From Emydura subglobosa (taxonomy: Eukaryota > Chordata > Testudines > Chelidae), in assembly GCA_007922225.1 (NCBI GenBank), contig ML679961.1, forward strand, positions 7,981,702-8,045,701: a stretch of 64,000 bases of DNA. The letters are read 5' to 3'. Both the position numbers and the translations under genes were made by a program. This document shows positions 1 through 9,216 of this stretch, one piece after another. Under the pieces are notes generated by a model. The model was given only the letters and a program-made list of their open reading frames with translations, was not told the origin of the DNA and made no database searches. Each line of letters starts with the position of its first letter. The stretch's first letter is position 1.

Positions 1-133
1 GCTCATGTGACTCTGGACTCCATTTTGATTCCTGTGAAATTCCACCGGCAGCACACCTGATTGGCCCATGTGACTCTGGACTCCATTTTCGCTCCTGTAA
101 GTTTTCACAGGCCGCATGGCCAAAGACAGAGGG

Positions 134-140
134 TATATAA
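134..140 (+). promoter_or_regulatory. LTR TATA box
   Basis: TATATAA lies in U3 about 265 bp before the AATAAA of the same LTR, a normal layout for an LTR promoter. The minus-strand solo LTRs keep a related TTTTATG/CATAAAA element at the matching place. Confidence 0.55.
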
Positions 141-403
141 GATCAAGCCAGAGGAACCATTTTGCCTTTGTTCCTGTTCAGTTACTGACATACACCTGCC
201 TCTGGATCAATTCACTTGCAACTGAACCGAAGGACTAAGGCCCATCCAGGTGTTGGATGTATGCCAGAGGGACTATACAAGCCTGCAACTCCACATTTCT
301 TCTAGAAACCTGATGTATATGGACTTTCAATCATTTCTATGTATCTGATTTGCTTTGACCCTTTAACCTTTCTTTCTCTCATGGTTTCTTTCTTTCTTTT
401 TAC

Positions 404-409
404 AATAAA
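404..409 (+). terminator. LTR polyadenylation signal AATAAA
   Basis: AATAAA is followed by the strongly conserved CCTTTAGTTTTAGTTACTAA stretch that all copies of this LTR share. It marks the R region of the retrotransposon transcript. Confidence 0.6.
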
Positions 410-767
410 CCTTTAGTTTTAGTTACTAAAGGATTGGCTGGCAATGTGGTATTTTAGGTAAGATCCAAACTCATATTGACCTCTTGGGGTCAGAGGGAAC
501 CTTTGTAGTAAAGAGCATAGAGTTTAAATAACTGGTCTCTTTACTGGACCTAGTGCTGATTTGGGAGTCTGGAGCTGAAATGCAGTAAAGGGGGCTGTGT
601 GTATTTGTGTACTGGCTTCTGTGGGGATTCAGAAGCGCAGTTTGTGGCTGGTTGGGAAGTCTGGCTTCAGTGCCACCCACCAGTGCTGGGAGAATCTGCT
701 CTCTGTTTACAGCCTGCCCTGACCTTGGCATTTTCAGGTGGCTGCCCTGGGCATGGACGTGTCACAG

Positions 768-789
768 TGGCGTAGTTGTAACAGGATCC
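768..789 (+). promoter_or_regulatory. primer binding site, tRNA-Ser type
   Basis: One base after the LTR end the sequence starts TGGCGTAGT and continues to CAGGATCC. This resembles the complement of the 3' end of vertebrate tRNA-Ser (AGA/UGA/CGA group, acceptor end CTACGCCA), with small differences in the middle. Position and the leading TGG fit a minus-strand primer site. The tRNA comparison is from memory. Confidence 0.55.
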
Positions 790-885
790 ACAGAACCAGA
801 GCATTTGGGTTTTGGATCAGAACCTCACGCTAGTCCAAATTTTAAAATTTGATATTGAGTGTGTTAAAGATTGCCGGTAGTCAAG

Positions 886-1993
886 ATGAGTGAGCAGAGA
901 TCATATGAGGCTATGAGCGCGAAACAGCTTAAACAGTTATGTAAGGATAGAAAAATCACCCTTAAAGGGAATATCTCAAAGCAGAAAATGAGAGATCTGC
1001 TCAGAGACAACAATTTGGAAATAGGATCTCCGACTGACTCTCCCACAAAGGGAGCAGGTGAAGAAGACGGCAGCCAGCCTGGGGAGACAAGCATCTTCAA
1101 TATCAGAGAGAATGGCAGAACTTCGGTGGCAGGAAAGGCAAAGAATGGATGAAATAGCTGAAAAAGAACACCAAAGACAAATGGAAGCAGCCAAAATCCA
1201 TCTCAAAATCCAGGAAGGGAAAAAGGATCCACTGAAGCCCCCTGATAATTCTTCGCTTCTCACCAACAAAGATCTGGAAAGGATCTGCCCCATTTACAGA
1301 GATGACGAGGATATTGAAGAGTTTCTGTCCACTTTTGAAAGACTCTGTAGTATTCATCAGGTTCCTAATGAGGGAAGGATGCCTGTTCTCCTCACCAAAT
1401 TGACTGGAAAAGTCGGAAGGTATTTAATGAAATAGAGTTAGAGGATGCATTAGATTATGGAAAATTTAAAGAAGCGGTGTTGCAAAGGTTTAAAATTACT
1501 CCTGAGTCTTACAGGCTGAAATGTAGAAATGTTAAGCTGTCTGATAATGTTACCTATGTTGAAACTGCTCATAAACTGCTGGGGTATTTGAAAAAGTGGA
1601 TTGAGGGAGCAAAGGCTTGTAACAGTTATAGCAAAGTTGTTGATTTGTTTGCTGGGGAACAGCTCCTAGAAATAGCACCCCCACCAGATCAGAGCAGCTG
1701 TTCTGGATAAAAACCCGGATACCATTTTGGAGGCTGCACAGATTGTGGATGCTTTTATGGAAAACAGGAGCCAGGAGGGGCATAAGCCTCAAGGGAAAAA
1801 CAACCCCTATTCGTCGCAGGTTAAAAGGGAGGATGGGTCCAGGAATAAGACTAGCCCCAGCTTGGCCAAGAAGTTTTATACCAACCCAGAGATTAAAAGC
1901 ACTCACCCAAGGGGAAAACCTGCCACATGCTTCCAGTGTGGACAGACAGGCCATATGAGGCCAAATTTGTCCAAACCACGGGGACAGGAATAA
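886..1993 (+). pseudogene. gag of Gmr1-like Ty3/gypsy element (frameshifted)
   Basis: Gag structural protein, now non-functional. ATG at 886 opens the frame (MSEQRSYEAM). The frame alternates between +1 and +2 at least three times: the first segment runs to about 1075, the next to a stop at about 1435, then to 1710, then to 1993. Visible parts in order: an N-terminal helix-rich SAP-like stretch (MSAKQLKQLCKDRKITLKGN, about 913-1010); a lysine/glutamate-rich coiled-coil-like region (1110-1220); a capsid region with FKEAVLQRF, WIEGA, VVDLF and EQLLE (about 1470-1700) continuing into DKNPDTILEAAQIVDAFMEN, which resembles the SCAN domain; and a zinc knuckle CFQCGQTGH (1928-1954) whose last cysteine position reads leucine (1967-1969). 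The capsid resemblance to SCAN is known for Gmr1-like gags. Confidence 0.85.
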
Positions 1994-2109
1994 TCCAAGG
2001 CCAGCAATCCCCCAGCCCGCAATTAATTCCAATGTTGTCACTTTAAGTACCGAGACTGGCCAGATACAGGAGGATCCCGCCACCTTGTGTTGGGAGACAA
2101 ACGCTGCAG

Positions 2110-2510
2110 TTGTTAATGTGGCCACTCTGGAAATCCCCAGTGGGGGGGAGTGAGGGCTGCCTCACTCACTATGTGAGGGCAGAGATAGGAAGGGGCAACG
2201 AGGAATTCATAAAGAGCGCCAGGGTCAATGGGATTGTGTGCACTGGATGGAGGGATTCCGTCTCCGAAATTACCTTGATTAAAAGGGAATTGGTCCAGGA
2301 AGAGGATTATTTGCCGGATAGGAGAATAAATTTGGTGGCTCTTTCTGAGTACAAGGTAAAGGTGCCCTGAGCAAAGATCCACCTGCAGTGGGAAGATTTT
2401 AAGGGTGACATGATGGTGGTAGGGGTTCGGGAGCTGCTCCCGGTGGATATTTTAATAGGAAATGACATTGTTGTTCTTAGTGGTAAAGTCAATGTCGTCA
2501 CTAGATCGCA
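2110..2510 (+). pseudogene. retropepsin-like protease region (degenerate)
   Basis: Aspartic protease part of the polyprotein. An unbroken stretch (about 2200-2367) carries VNGIVCTGWRDSVSEITLIK, which aligns by eye with the D-S/T-G active-site strand of retropepsins. The catalytic glycine is replaced by valine (GAT TCC GTC at 2254-2262). A TGA at 2368-2370 breaks the frame. After it, PVDILIGNDI (about 2440-2470) matches the C-terminal hydrophobic-G-N-D motif of Ty3/gypsy proteases. The stop and the altered active site make it inactive. Confidence 0.7.
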
Positions 2511-2599
2511 AAGAAAACGTGGTTTTGATGTGGCTGCCCGACCTGCTAATCAAGAGGGGGCTGGGGAACGGACGGAGGGGTCTTCTCCAGTGTTACCAG

Positions 2600-3540
2600 C
2601 TGGGAGTGAATTGGATGTGCCTGAGGCGGCTCTGAGTTTGAGCGAAATTCAGAAGGAATTTGTTAGGGCACAGCAAGAAGATGTTCCTTTAGAGGGGGCC
2701 AGGATAGAGGCCCAGAGCCCAGCTCCAACAGAAGAGGGAGCAGGCCGGTTTTTCATGCATGAAGGCTTGCTGTATAGAAATCCCCCTGCAGGGAAGAAGC
2801 AACCTCATGATGGAAACTGCACGCAGCTGGGAGTACCTGAAGGATATAGAAGGGAATTATTAAAGCTGGCTCATGATGGTCCCTTTGCAGGGCATCTGGG
2901 CATAGACAAGACTTGTGACAGGCTGAAGCAAAACTTGTATTGGCCTTACACGTCTGACACAGTGAGGCATTATTACAGGAGCTGTGATTTGTGTCAGAAG
3001 CGCAAGAGTTTGAAGGGTCCTAGGAAGGTGCCCCTACAGCCTTTGCCCATTATTGGGCAGGCGTTCGCCAGAGTGGCTGTGGATATTGTGGGGCCGCTCC
3101 CTAAACCTTCCAGAATTGGGAAGCAGTATATTCTGGTGTTGGTGGATTTTGCCACCAGGTATCCTGAGGCTGCAGCTTTATCCAATGCGGAGGCTGGGAC
3201 AGTGGCTACTGCCTTGTTTTCTATTTTTAGCAGAGTGGGTTTTTCCCAAGGAAATCTTGTCAGACCGTGGCGCCAATTTTATGTCAGTTGTATTTAAGCA
3301 GCTGTGGGAGATGTGTGGGGTAGGTCATCTAAAAGCTGCCCCGTACCATCCAGAAACCAATGGCTTGGTAGAGAGGTTTAATGGGACATTGAAGGCTATG
3401 TTAAAGATGTATGTGGACAGATGCCAGAATGATTGGGGTGTCCTGTTACCTTATTGGCTATATGCGTACAGAAGTGTTAACCCAAGAGTCTACAGGGTTT
3501 GCCCCTTTTGAGCTGGTTTATGGGAGGCAGGTCAGGAGAC
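2600..3540 (+). pseudogene. integrase of Gmr1-like Ty3/gypsy element (frameshifted)
   Basis: Integrase directly follows the protease region, with no reverse transcriptase between them. The H2C2 zinc-binding module is visible (HDGPFAGHLG and CDLCQKRK, about 2870-3005). The catalytic core begins at VDIVGPL (first Asp, about 3080) and continues ILVLVDFATRYPEA. A frameshift in a T run near 3240 moves the core into the next frame, where LSDRGANF (second Asp) and the HPETNGLVERFNG segment (catalytic Glu) are found (3253-3390). A second shift near 3480-3500 precedes GFAPFELVYGR. The DDE residues are present but split over frames. Confidence 0.88.
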
Positions 3541-3610
3541 CCCTGGATCTGATTCATGATTCCTGGGAAGGTAACAGCGATGACAGAACAACCGGGGGGG
3601 GGAAGAGCAT

Positions 3611-3976
3611 GTGTCACAGTTTAGAAAGCGTTTGCAGGACATGATGAGTTTGGTTCAGCAGAACCTTGAGAGAAGTCAGGGAGTTCAGAAGGTTTGGTAT
3701 GACAGGCACGCAGAGGAAAGAGCTTTTGAAATTGGGGATATGGTACTTGTACTAATCCCTGTGAGAAGAAATAAAATGCAGGACATCTGGGATGGACCGT
3801 ATGAGGTGATAGAGAGGGTTAATGAGGTTACCTACAGTGTCAGGAAGCGTCATGGGAGAGGGGCTGAGCAGCTGGTGCATGCTAACAGACTGAAAACTTA
3901 TTGTGAGAGGGAGGCAGCCGTCCATATGATTTGTGGTGCTGATGAAGGAACGTTATCTGTCCCTTTGGTTGATTAA
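3611..3976 (+). pseudogene. integrase C-terminal region with GPY/F module
   Basis: This frame continues the integrase tail: a helical stretch (QNLERSQGVQKVWYDRHAEE), then FEIGDMVLVLIP and IWDGPYEVIERV (about 3730-3812), the chromatin- or DNA-binding GPY/F module found at the C-terminus of many Ty3/gypsy integrases. It is followed by a short linker and then by reverse transcriptase sequence, which is the reverse of the usual gypsy order. Confidence 0.8.
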
Positions 3977-4035
3977 GTTGCAGAAAGCAAAGGAGAAACT
4001 CCGCTGGAGAGCATTGAGTTTGGGGGAGGGGGTTG

Positions 4036-4363
4036 GGTTCTGCACAGAAGGAGGAAATGTTAGCCCTGTTAAAACATCACAGGCAAGCATTCTCCAACCG
4101 GCCAGGTTTAACTGACAGGATCCTGCATCCATTCAAACCACAGGGCCCCGCCCAATGCCTCGCAGAGCATATCGGGCCAAAGGGGAAATGTGGAAACAGA
4201 TCCAGGAGGAGGTAGAGAGCATGTTAGAAATGGGGATAATTGCTAAGTCCTGCAGTCCCTAGGCGTCTCCCTTTGTGATGGTGCCCAAGAAGGATAAAAC
4301 CATGAGGTTCTGTGTAGATTACAGAAAACTGAATGCAATCACAGAGCCTGACCCATACCCCAC
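4036..4363 (+). pseudogene. reverse transcriptase, N-terminal part only (truncated)
   Basis: The reverse transcriptase start lies downstream of integrase. QKEEMLALLKHHRQAFSNRP (about 4040-4100) resembles the region just before RT in gypsy pol. A short frameshifted stretch follows, then MLEMGIIAKS (about 4220-4250), an in-frame TAG near 4260, [20 protein letters not shown] (4270-4330) and [10 protein letters not shown]. These are the fingers motifs of Ty3/gypsy RT. The frame stops where an inverted LTR fragment begins at 4364, so the palm with the YXDD motif and RNase H are absent. Confidence 0.82.
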
Positions 4364-4757
4364 TGAGACCCGTCCGTGCCCAGGGTAGCCACCTGAGAAT
4401 GCCAAGATCAGGGCAGGCTGCAAAAGGAGAGCAGATTCTCCCCACGCTGGTGGGTGACACTGAAGCCAGACTTCCCAACCAGCCACAAACTGCTTCTGAT
4501 TTCCCCACACTGGATATCAAGAAGCTGGTCCACAAATGCCCACAGCCCCCTTTACTGCATTTCAGCTCCAGGCTCCCAAATCAGCAGAAGGTCCAGAAAA
4601 GAGACCAGTTACTTAAACTCTATGCTCTTTACTAAAAAGGTTCCCTCTGACCCCGAGGGGGTCAGCCACAGTACCACAGTACCAGATCAATATGAGTTTG
4701 GATCTTACCTAAAATACCACGTTGTCAGCCAATCCTTTAGTAGCTAACACTAAAGGT
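4364..4757 (-). repeat. LTR fragment, inverted
   Basis: This is the 3' portion of the LTR in minus orientation. It begins at the LTR terminus (TGAGACCCGTCCGTGCCC) right after truncated RT sequence and runs back to the AATAAA/CCTTTAG region. It pairs with the direct fragment that follows, giving a large foldback. Confidence 0.85.
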
Positions 4758-5020
4758 TTATTGTAAAGAGCACAGAGTTTAAATAACTGGTCCCTTTCCT
4801 GGACCTAGTGCTGATTTGGGAGCCTGGAGCTGAAATGCAGTAAAGGGTGCTGTGTGTGTTTGTATACTGGCTTCTGTGGGGATTCAGAAGCGCAGTTTGT
4901 GGCTGGTTGGGAAGTCTGGCTTCAGTGCCACCCACCAGTGCTGGGAGAATCTGCTCTCCGTTTCCGCCTGCCCTGACTTTGGCATTTTCAGGTGGCTGCT
5001 CTGGGCACGGATGGGTCACA
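4758..5020 (+). repeat. LTR fragment, direct
   Basis: This is the LTR 3' portion in plus orientation, from the GTAAAGAGCACAGAGTTTAA position to a GGGTCACA end at 5020. It equals about bases 510-766 of the first LTR. Non-LTR sequence starts at 5021, so this may be the remains of the element's 3' LTR. Confidence 0.82.
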
Positions 5021-5729
5021 GTCTCCTCTACAAGTAACCCCGATTTCCCCCTTTCTTCCCAGGGGTCTGCCCTGGCCTGCTGTCGGGGAGACAATTGCCC
5101 AGGGGCCCGGCCATTTAAAATCGCCCGAGTGGATGGCAGAATAGATACACATCCTTCTCTCTTCCACATCTCTTGAGGCCCCTCCCTCTGCCCCTCCACT
5201 GAGCCAAGCTTATTTATTATGCACCATGTGGGTTCCCAGGCACCTGAGGAGGCAGCATCTGCTACTCAGCGACCCGACTTCATCAGTAATCTCCCTGGGG
5301 AGTCCAAGGGACCCGGGAAACCGAGCAGCAGTCTCCCGGGAACCTGCATGGTGCATAACAAATAGGCAAAAACATCTGGCGGAAGCCCATTCAGACCTGA
5401 GCCATCCCTTTCCAGGGGACCAATTGACTGCTCTGCCCTGGGCCCCAGAATTGCTGTCGATAGGCTGGGTCTGCTCCGGAGATGCAAGACGGGGAATGTT
5501 CATTTAAGCAGGCTAGGGGCGTCCAGTCATCTATGTTGCAAAGCTCTATCTCCCTCTAGCAGGCATCTGCTCCAGGGACGTGTCGGTGGAGGGAGCAGAG
5601 GAAAGAAACAGCCTGTGGGTTCTAGTGTTAGATTTACACACTGCAGCAAGCGTCTGGCCTATGTTCTGCTCGCAACTTCAAATACACTATGCAAAATACA
5701 ATAGACAGAACGGCTCATTCCCCTTAAGA
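5021..5729. other. unassigned intergenic sequence
   Basis: No gene, RNA or repeat family recognised. The short open frames here have no visible domain. Confidence 0.5.
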
Positions 5730-6265
5730 CAATCACAGGCGTGTAGGACTGGAAGGGACCTCGAGAGGTCATCTAGTCCAGTCCCCTGCACTCAGGGCAG
5801 GACCAAGCATGATCTAAACCATCCCTGACAGGTGTTTGTCTCACCTGCCCTTAAAAATCTCCACTGACGGAGATTCCACAACCGCCCTACGCAATTTATT
5901 CCAGTGCTTAACCACCCTGACAGCTGGGAAGTTTTTCCTAATGTCCAACCTAAACTGACATTTGCTGCAGTTTAAGCCCATTGCTTCTTGTCCTATCCTC
6001 GGAGGTTAACAAGAATAATTTTTCTCCCTCCTCCTTGTAACAATTTTTTATGTACTTGAAAATTGCTACGTTCCGCCTCGGCCTTTTCTTCTCCGAACAA
6101 AGCACCCCAATTTTTTCAGTCTTTCCTCCTAGGTCATGTTTTCTAGCCCTTTAATCATTTTTGTTGCTCTCCTTGGACTTTCTCCAATTTGTCCATGTCC
6201 TTCCTGAAATGTGGTGCCCAGAACTGGACACAGTACTCCAGGTGAGGCCTTATCAGAACGGTGTA
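5730..6265 (-). mobile_element. CR1 LINE 3' fragment
   Basis: On the plus strand this is the familiar inverted CR1 tail: GGACTGGAAGGGACCTCGAG, the GGTCATCTAGTCCAGTCCCC motif, then TTCCAGTGCTTAACCACCCT and, further on, the segment encoding [16 protein letters not shown] sequence in reverse. It is truncated at the 5' side near 6265, just before another repeat. Confidence 0.88.
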
Positions 6266-6307
6266 GAGCAGACGTATTACTTCTCATAGATGTTGATATA
6301 GATACTA

Positions 6308-6400
6308 TTGTTTGTATTGGTGCAGCCATGTTGGTCCCTGGATACTAGAGAGACGAGATGGGTGAGGAAATATCTTTTATTTTTATTAAGTCCACCGACT
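6308..6400 (+). repeat. dispersed repeat, family A (first copy)
   Basis: GTGCAGCCATGTTGGTCC followed by GGGTGAGGAAATATCTTTTA matches, in the same orientation, 15095-15210 (AGGCAATACCTTTTTTTGG) and, inverted, 7445-7566. The family is a common unclassified turtle repeat as far as I recall; here only the first part remains. Confidence 0.5.
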
Positions 6401-6776
6401 CAAACCAGGACCAGACCCTTCCAGAACAACAGATGCAAAGCACGCAGACACCATTGCTACAATGATCAACACCTCCCACCCCCCCCCACCCCCAACACAC
6501 CTTTCAGGATCCAGGGGTCCTACACACGCCTGTCACAACATGTGGTATGTTTCATCTGGTGCACTAATGCGCCAGCAACGATGCCCAGACAATCACTATG
6601 CTCTCAAATGAACGCCCACAGGAAAAGAATAAGACAAAAATATCCTATCACCTCTGGTTCAACCCTTTTCCAAAGGTGATCACGCTGGGTCTGGCCTCTC
6701 CGTCCTCAGCCTCAAAAGAAAGCTGCAAAACTCCTTCCAAGGATGAGCCTGGGTGCTTAAATTCATAGTTGTGCTA
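6401..6776. other. unassigned sequence with poly(C) run
   Basis: No gene seen. A C-rich run lies at about 6475-6495. Confidence 0.5.
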
Positions 6777-7040
6777 GGCTAGGTCTACACGCAGCACAGC
6801 TGTTACCGCTGCAGCTGTGCCGCTGTCAGATGTCTCGGGTTGCCGCTCTGTGCCGACGGGAGAGCGCTCTCCCATCGATATTATTAAACCACCTCCACAA
6901 GCGGCGGTAGCGGGAGATGCCATAGCACTGTCCAGAGCGGTGCTTCGGTCAGTGTAACTTACGTCACTCAAGGGGGTGTTTTTTTCACACCCTTGAGCGG
7001 CATAAATTATACTGACAAAAGTGGTAGTGTAGACATAGCC
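6777..7040. mobile_element. short inverted-repeat DNA transposon (MITE 1)
   Basis: The ends are GGCTAGGTCTACAC and GTGTAGACATAGCC, a near-perfect terminal inverted repeat. CTA and TTA flank the ends, which would suit the 3-bp target site of PIF/Harbinger elements, but this is weak. An internal hairpin (CTCAAGGGGGTG and CACACCCTTGAG around a T run, about 6966-6998) is shared with MITE 2. There is no coding capacity. Confidence 0.8.
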
Positions 7041-7225
7041 TTAGACATTAAAATTCATGGACTGACTAAAGACACTGGATTTCTGGCTTATTACAATAAT
7101 CTGTAACCCACTAACCTCCTGTTTTTGTCCTATGACTGCACGGGCGTCAACTCCACCTTACAATATGTGTTAACTACTTTTGCTAAAGAACCTATTCCAC
7201 CTTGTGGTTAGCTGTGATGCTTGGA

Positions 7226-7444
7226 GGCCAGGTCTACACCACACACTTACGTGGCTGTAACGACGTCGCTCAGGGGTGTGACAAATCCACACCCCTGAGC
7301 GACTTAGTTATACCGACCTGAACGCCGTGTAGACAGTGCTATATTGGCGGGAGAGCTTCTCATGGAGGTGGAGTTATTAAGCCGACTGGAGAGCGCTTAG
7401 AGCAGCTTCATCAGCCAATGCAAGCTTGTAGTGTAGACCTGCCC
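7226..7444. mobile_element. short inverted-repeat DNA transposon (MITE 2)
   Basis: The ends GGCCAGGTCTACAC and GTGTAGACCTGCCC are inverted repeats. Inside is a perfect 16-bp hairpin (7265-7280 with 7288-7303, 7-base loop) related to that of MITE 1 only 270 bp away. Confidence 0.8.
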
Positions 7445-7566
7445 TGAGTACCTTTCCCAGACCTGAAGAAGAGCTGTGTGTGGTGCAAACGCTTGTCTCT
7501 GTCACCAACAGCAATTGGTCCAATAAAAGATATTCCCTCCTGCACCTTGCCTTTCTATAGAGACAC
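7445..7566 (-). repeat. dispersed repeat, family A (second copy, inverted)
   Basis: It begins exactly at the right end of MITE 2. It contains CCAGACCTGAAGAAGAGCTG and TTGGTCCAATAAAAGATATT, the reverse complement of the motif set at 15095-15210. Confidence 0.55.
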
Positions 7567-9216
7567 ACAGAAATATACGGCCCACGGGCCAGATCCGGCA
7601 CATCTAACTTTCTGTCCAGCCTGCCATGATACCCAGCAATTGAGGAAACTAGCAGAATCTTCTTCCACGCAGGGGCGTAATGACGAGTAGGCCACCCAGG
7701 TTGAAAGCAGGTCAACCCAAGCTCTGCTTAAGCTACCTTCAATTGGAGCTTTTTCAGCCGGTGGCTTCCCGAATTTCCTGCTTCCGGTCACATGTAATTG
7801 CCTCCTAAGATAAGCTTTGGATAAACGTGTATTCAGTTAATTGTTATGTGTAATTACTTTGTTGTGGAAAGAACATAATGAGGTCTTTATACAATAGATG
7901 GTGAGGTAATTTAATTAATATAGTAGAAATGTGCGGCCCGCGACGACTTACCAAAATTCATGGAATGGCCCCTCTGCAAAAATTATTGCCCACCCCTGCC
8001 CTAAGCTTTCTCACCCTCACCCTACCTCTTCCCCAACTGCCTGGGGACAAGAGAGAGACGTTGCCGTGCACCTGGCCTTGTAACAAACTCTGAGTTCCAA
8101 GGCACGTAGGCTGAACCATTTCCACACGTGAGAAGTGCGACCAACCAGAGACCTACCGTTCCAGTTCTCTGCTGTGGCGCTACGGCCCAGGGAGAAAGGC
8201 AGTCGCTCAGGTAACCAGGGCCCGGCCCTAACCCCAGAATGCCTTGCATTGCACCCGGTGTTACAAATAATCAAACAGGTTGTCCCGTGGGTGGATTGGG
8301 GAGACGGAACCCTTTATTGCCTGCTCGTTCCACCTCGACGCCGCGAGTGAGCAACGAGGGGGTTACTTTACAATTCTTTTATCCATAACAGTGTGTAAAT
8401 GTATACATTTCCAGCAACTCCCCATAGACCCTTATTTGATTACATTGACACCTATAAAATGAATATTAACAACTACATGATGAATACAATTATACCTGCC
8501 CCTGTTTGTTGTTTACAGGATTACCTTACAGAGGCCAGGCACATCACCTTAAAACCTATACATTTTACACTAACATTCTTTGAAATAAAGGCATGCCGGG
8601 GGGAGAAGGAAGATAATGCTTTCTTCGCACCAAAAGGCCTTGCACAGAAATAGCGATAAACTCATCCCCTGCGCAGATGGCCAGGAAGGGAGGAGAAGAG
8701 AGATAACAGACTCTAATTAAAATTCACACCAATTAACAGAAACAAAGTTTGCCCTTGCCTTGACCCCGTTCCCTGTAATTTAGGCCTGGCCACTTCTCCA
8801 GCTTTTAACTCTCCTACACCCAGGAGCTCACTGGAAGCCACTACAGGTCGCAGAGCACTAGCATAATGTGATCCCAAAGCAAAACTCTGTTTGATAAGCG
8901 GGATGCACCATGTTCTGCATGTGTGCAGCCCACCCCTGTGGAGCTCATGACAGCAACCTAACCTCCAGGCAACAAGGGCATGGATGATTGCCACCAGCTT
9001 TGTACAAGAAAGGAAAGATCTCTCAGGCACACGTGAACTACAGCTCTCATGGTCACAGCCGCTAGTTGGGCAGCCAGCACCAGGCCCGGGATGCAGCGCA
9101 CCCAGGCTGCACTCCTGCATTGCAAATGGCAGCTGCGCGCTCTCACATCACGAATTCTGCCAGCTCGCCCAGCTACTTCCCCAACACACCTCTCTCCTCC
9201 CAGTCCTGCCTGGATT
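7567..9216. other. unassigned intergenic sequence
   Basis: No host gene recognised on either strand. Open frames up to 135 codons (8713-9120) show no family motif and no splice-linked partner. Confidence 0.5.

Larger units (their letters stand above)
1..766 (+). repeat. 5' LTR of Gmr1-like Ty3/gypsy element (left end outside window)
   Basis: The LTR is recognised by comparison with four other copies in the window (4364-4757, about 4758-5020, 9217-10240, 26538-27668). It holds a TATA box (TATATAA, 134-140) and a poly(A) signal (AATAAA, 404-409). It ends in GTCACA at 766, and the other copies show the partner terminus TGTGAC or close variants. Solo copies suggest a full LTR near 0.95-1.0 kb, so the first few hundred bases of U3 are missing to the left. 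U3 has a 23-bp direct repeat (4-26 and 67-89). Confidence 0.85.

Noticed and set aside
1550..2125. 191-codon minus-strand open frame
   Set aside because: It is antisense to the gag frames of the retrotransposon and has no motif of its own.
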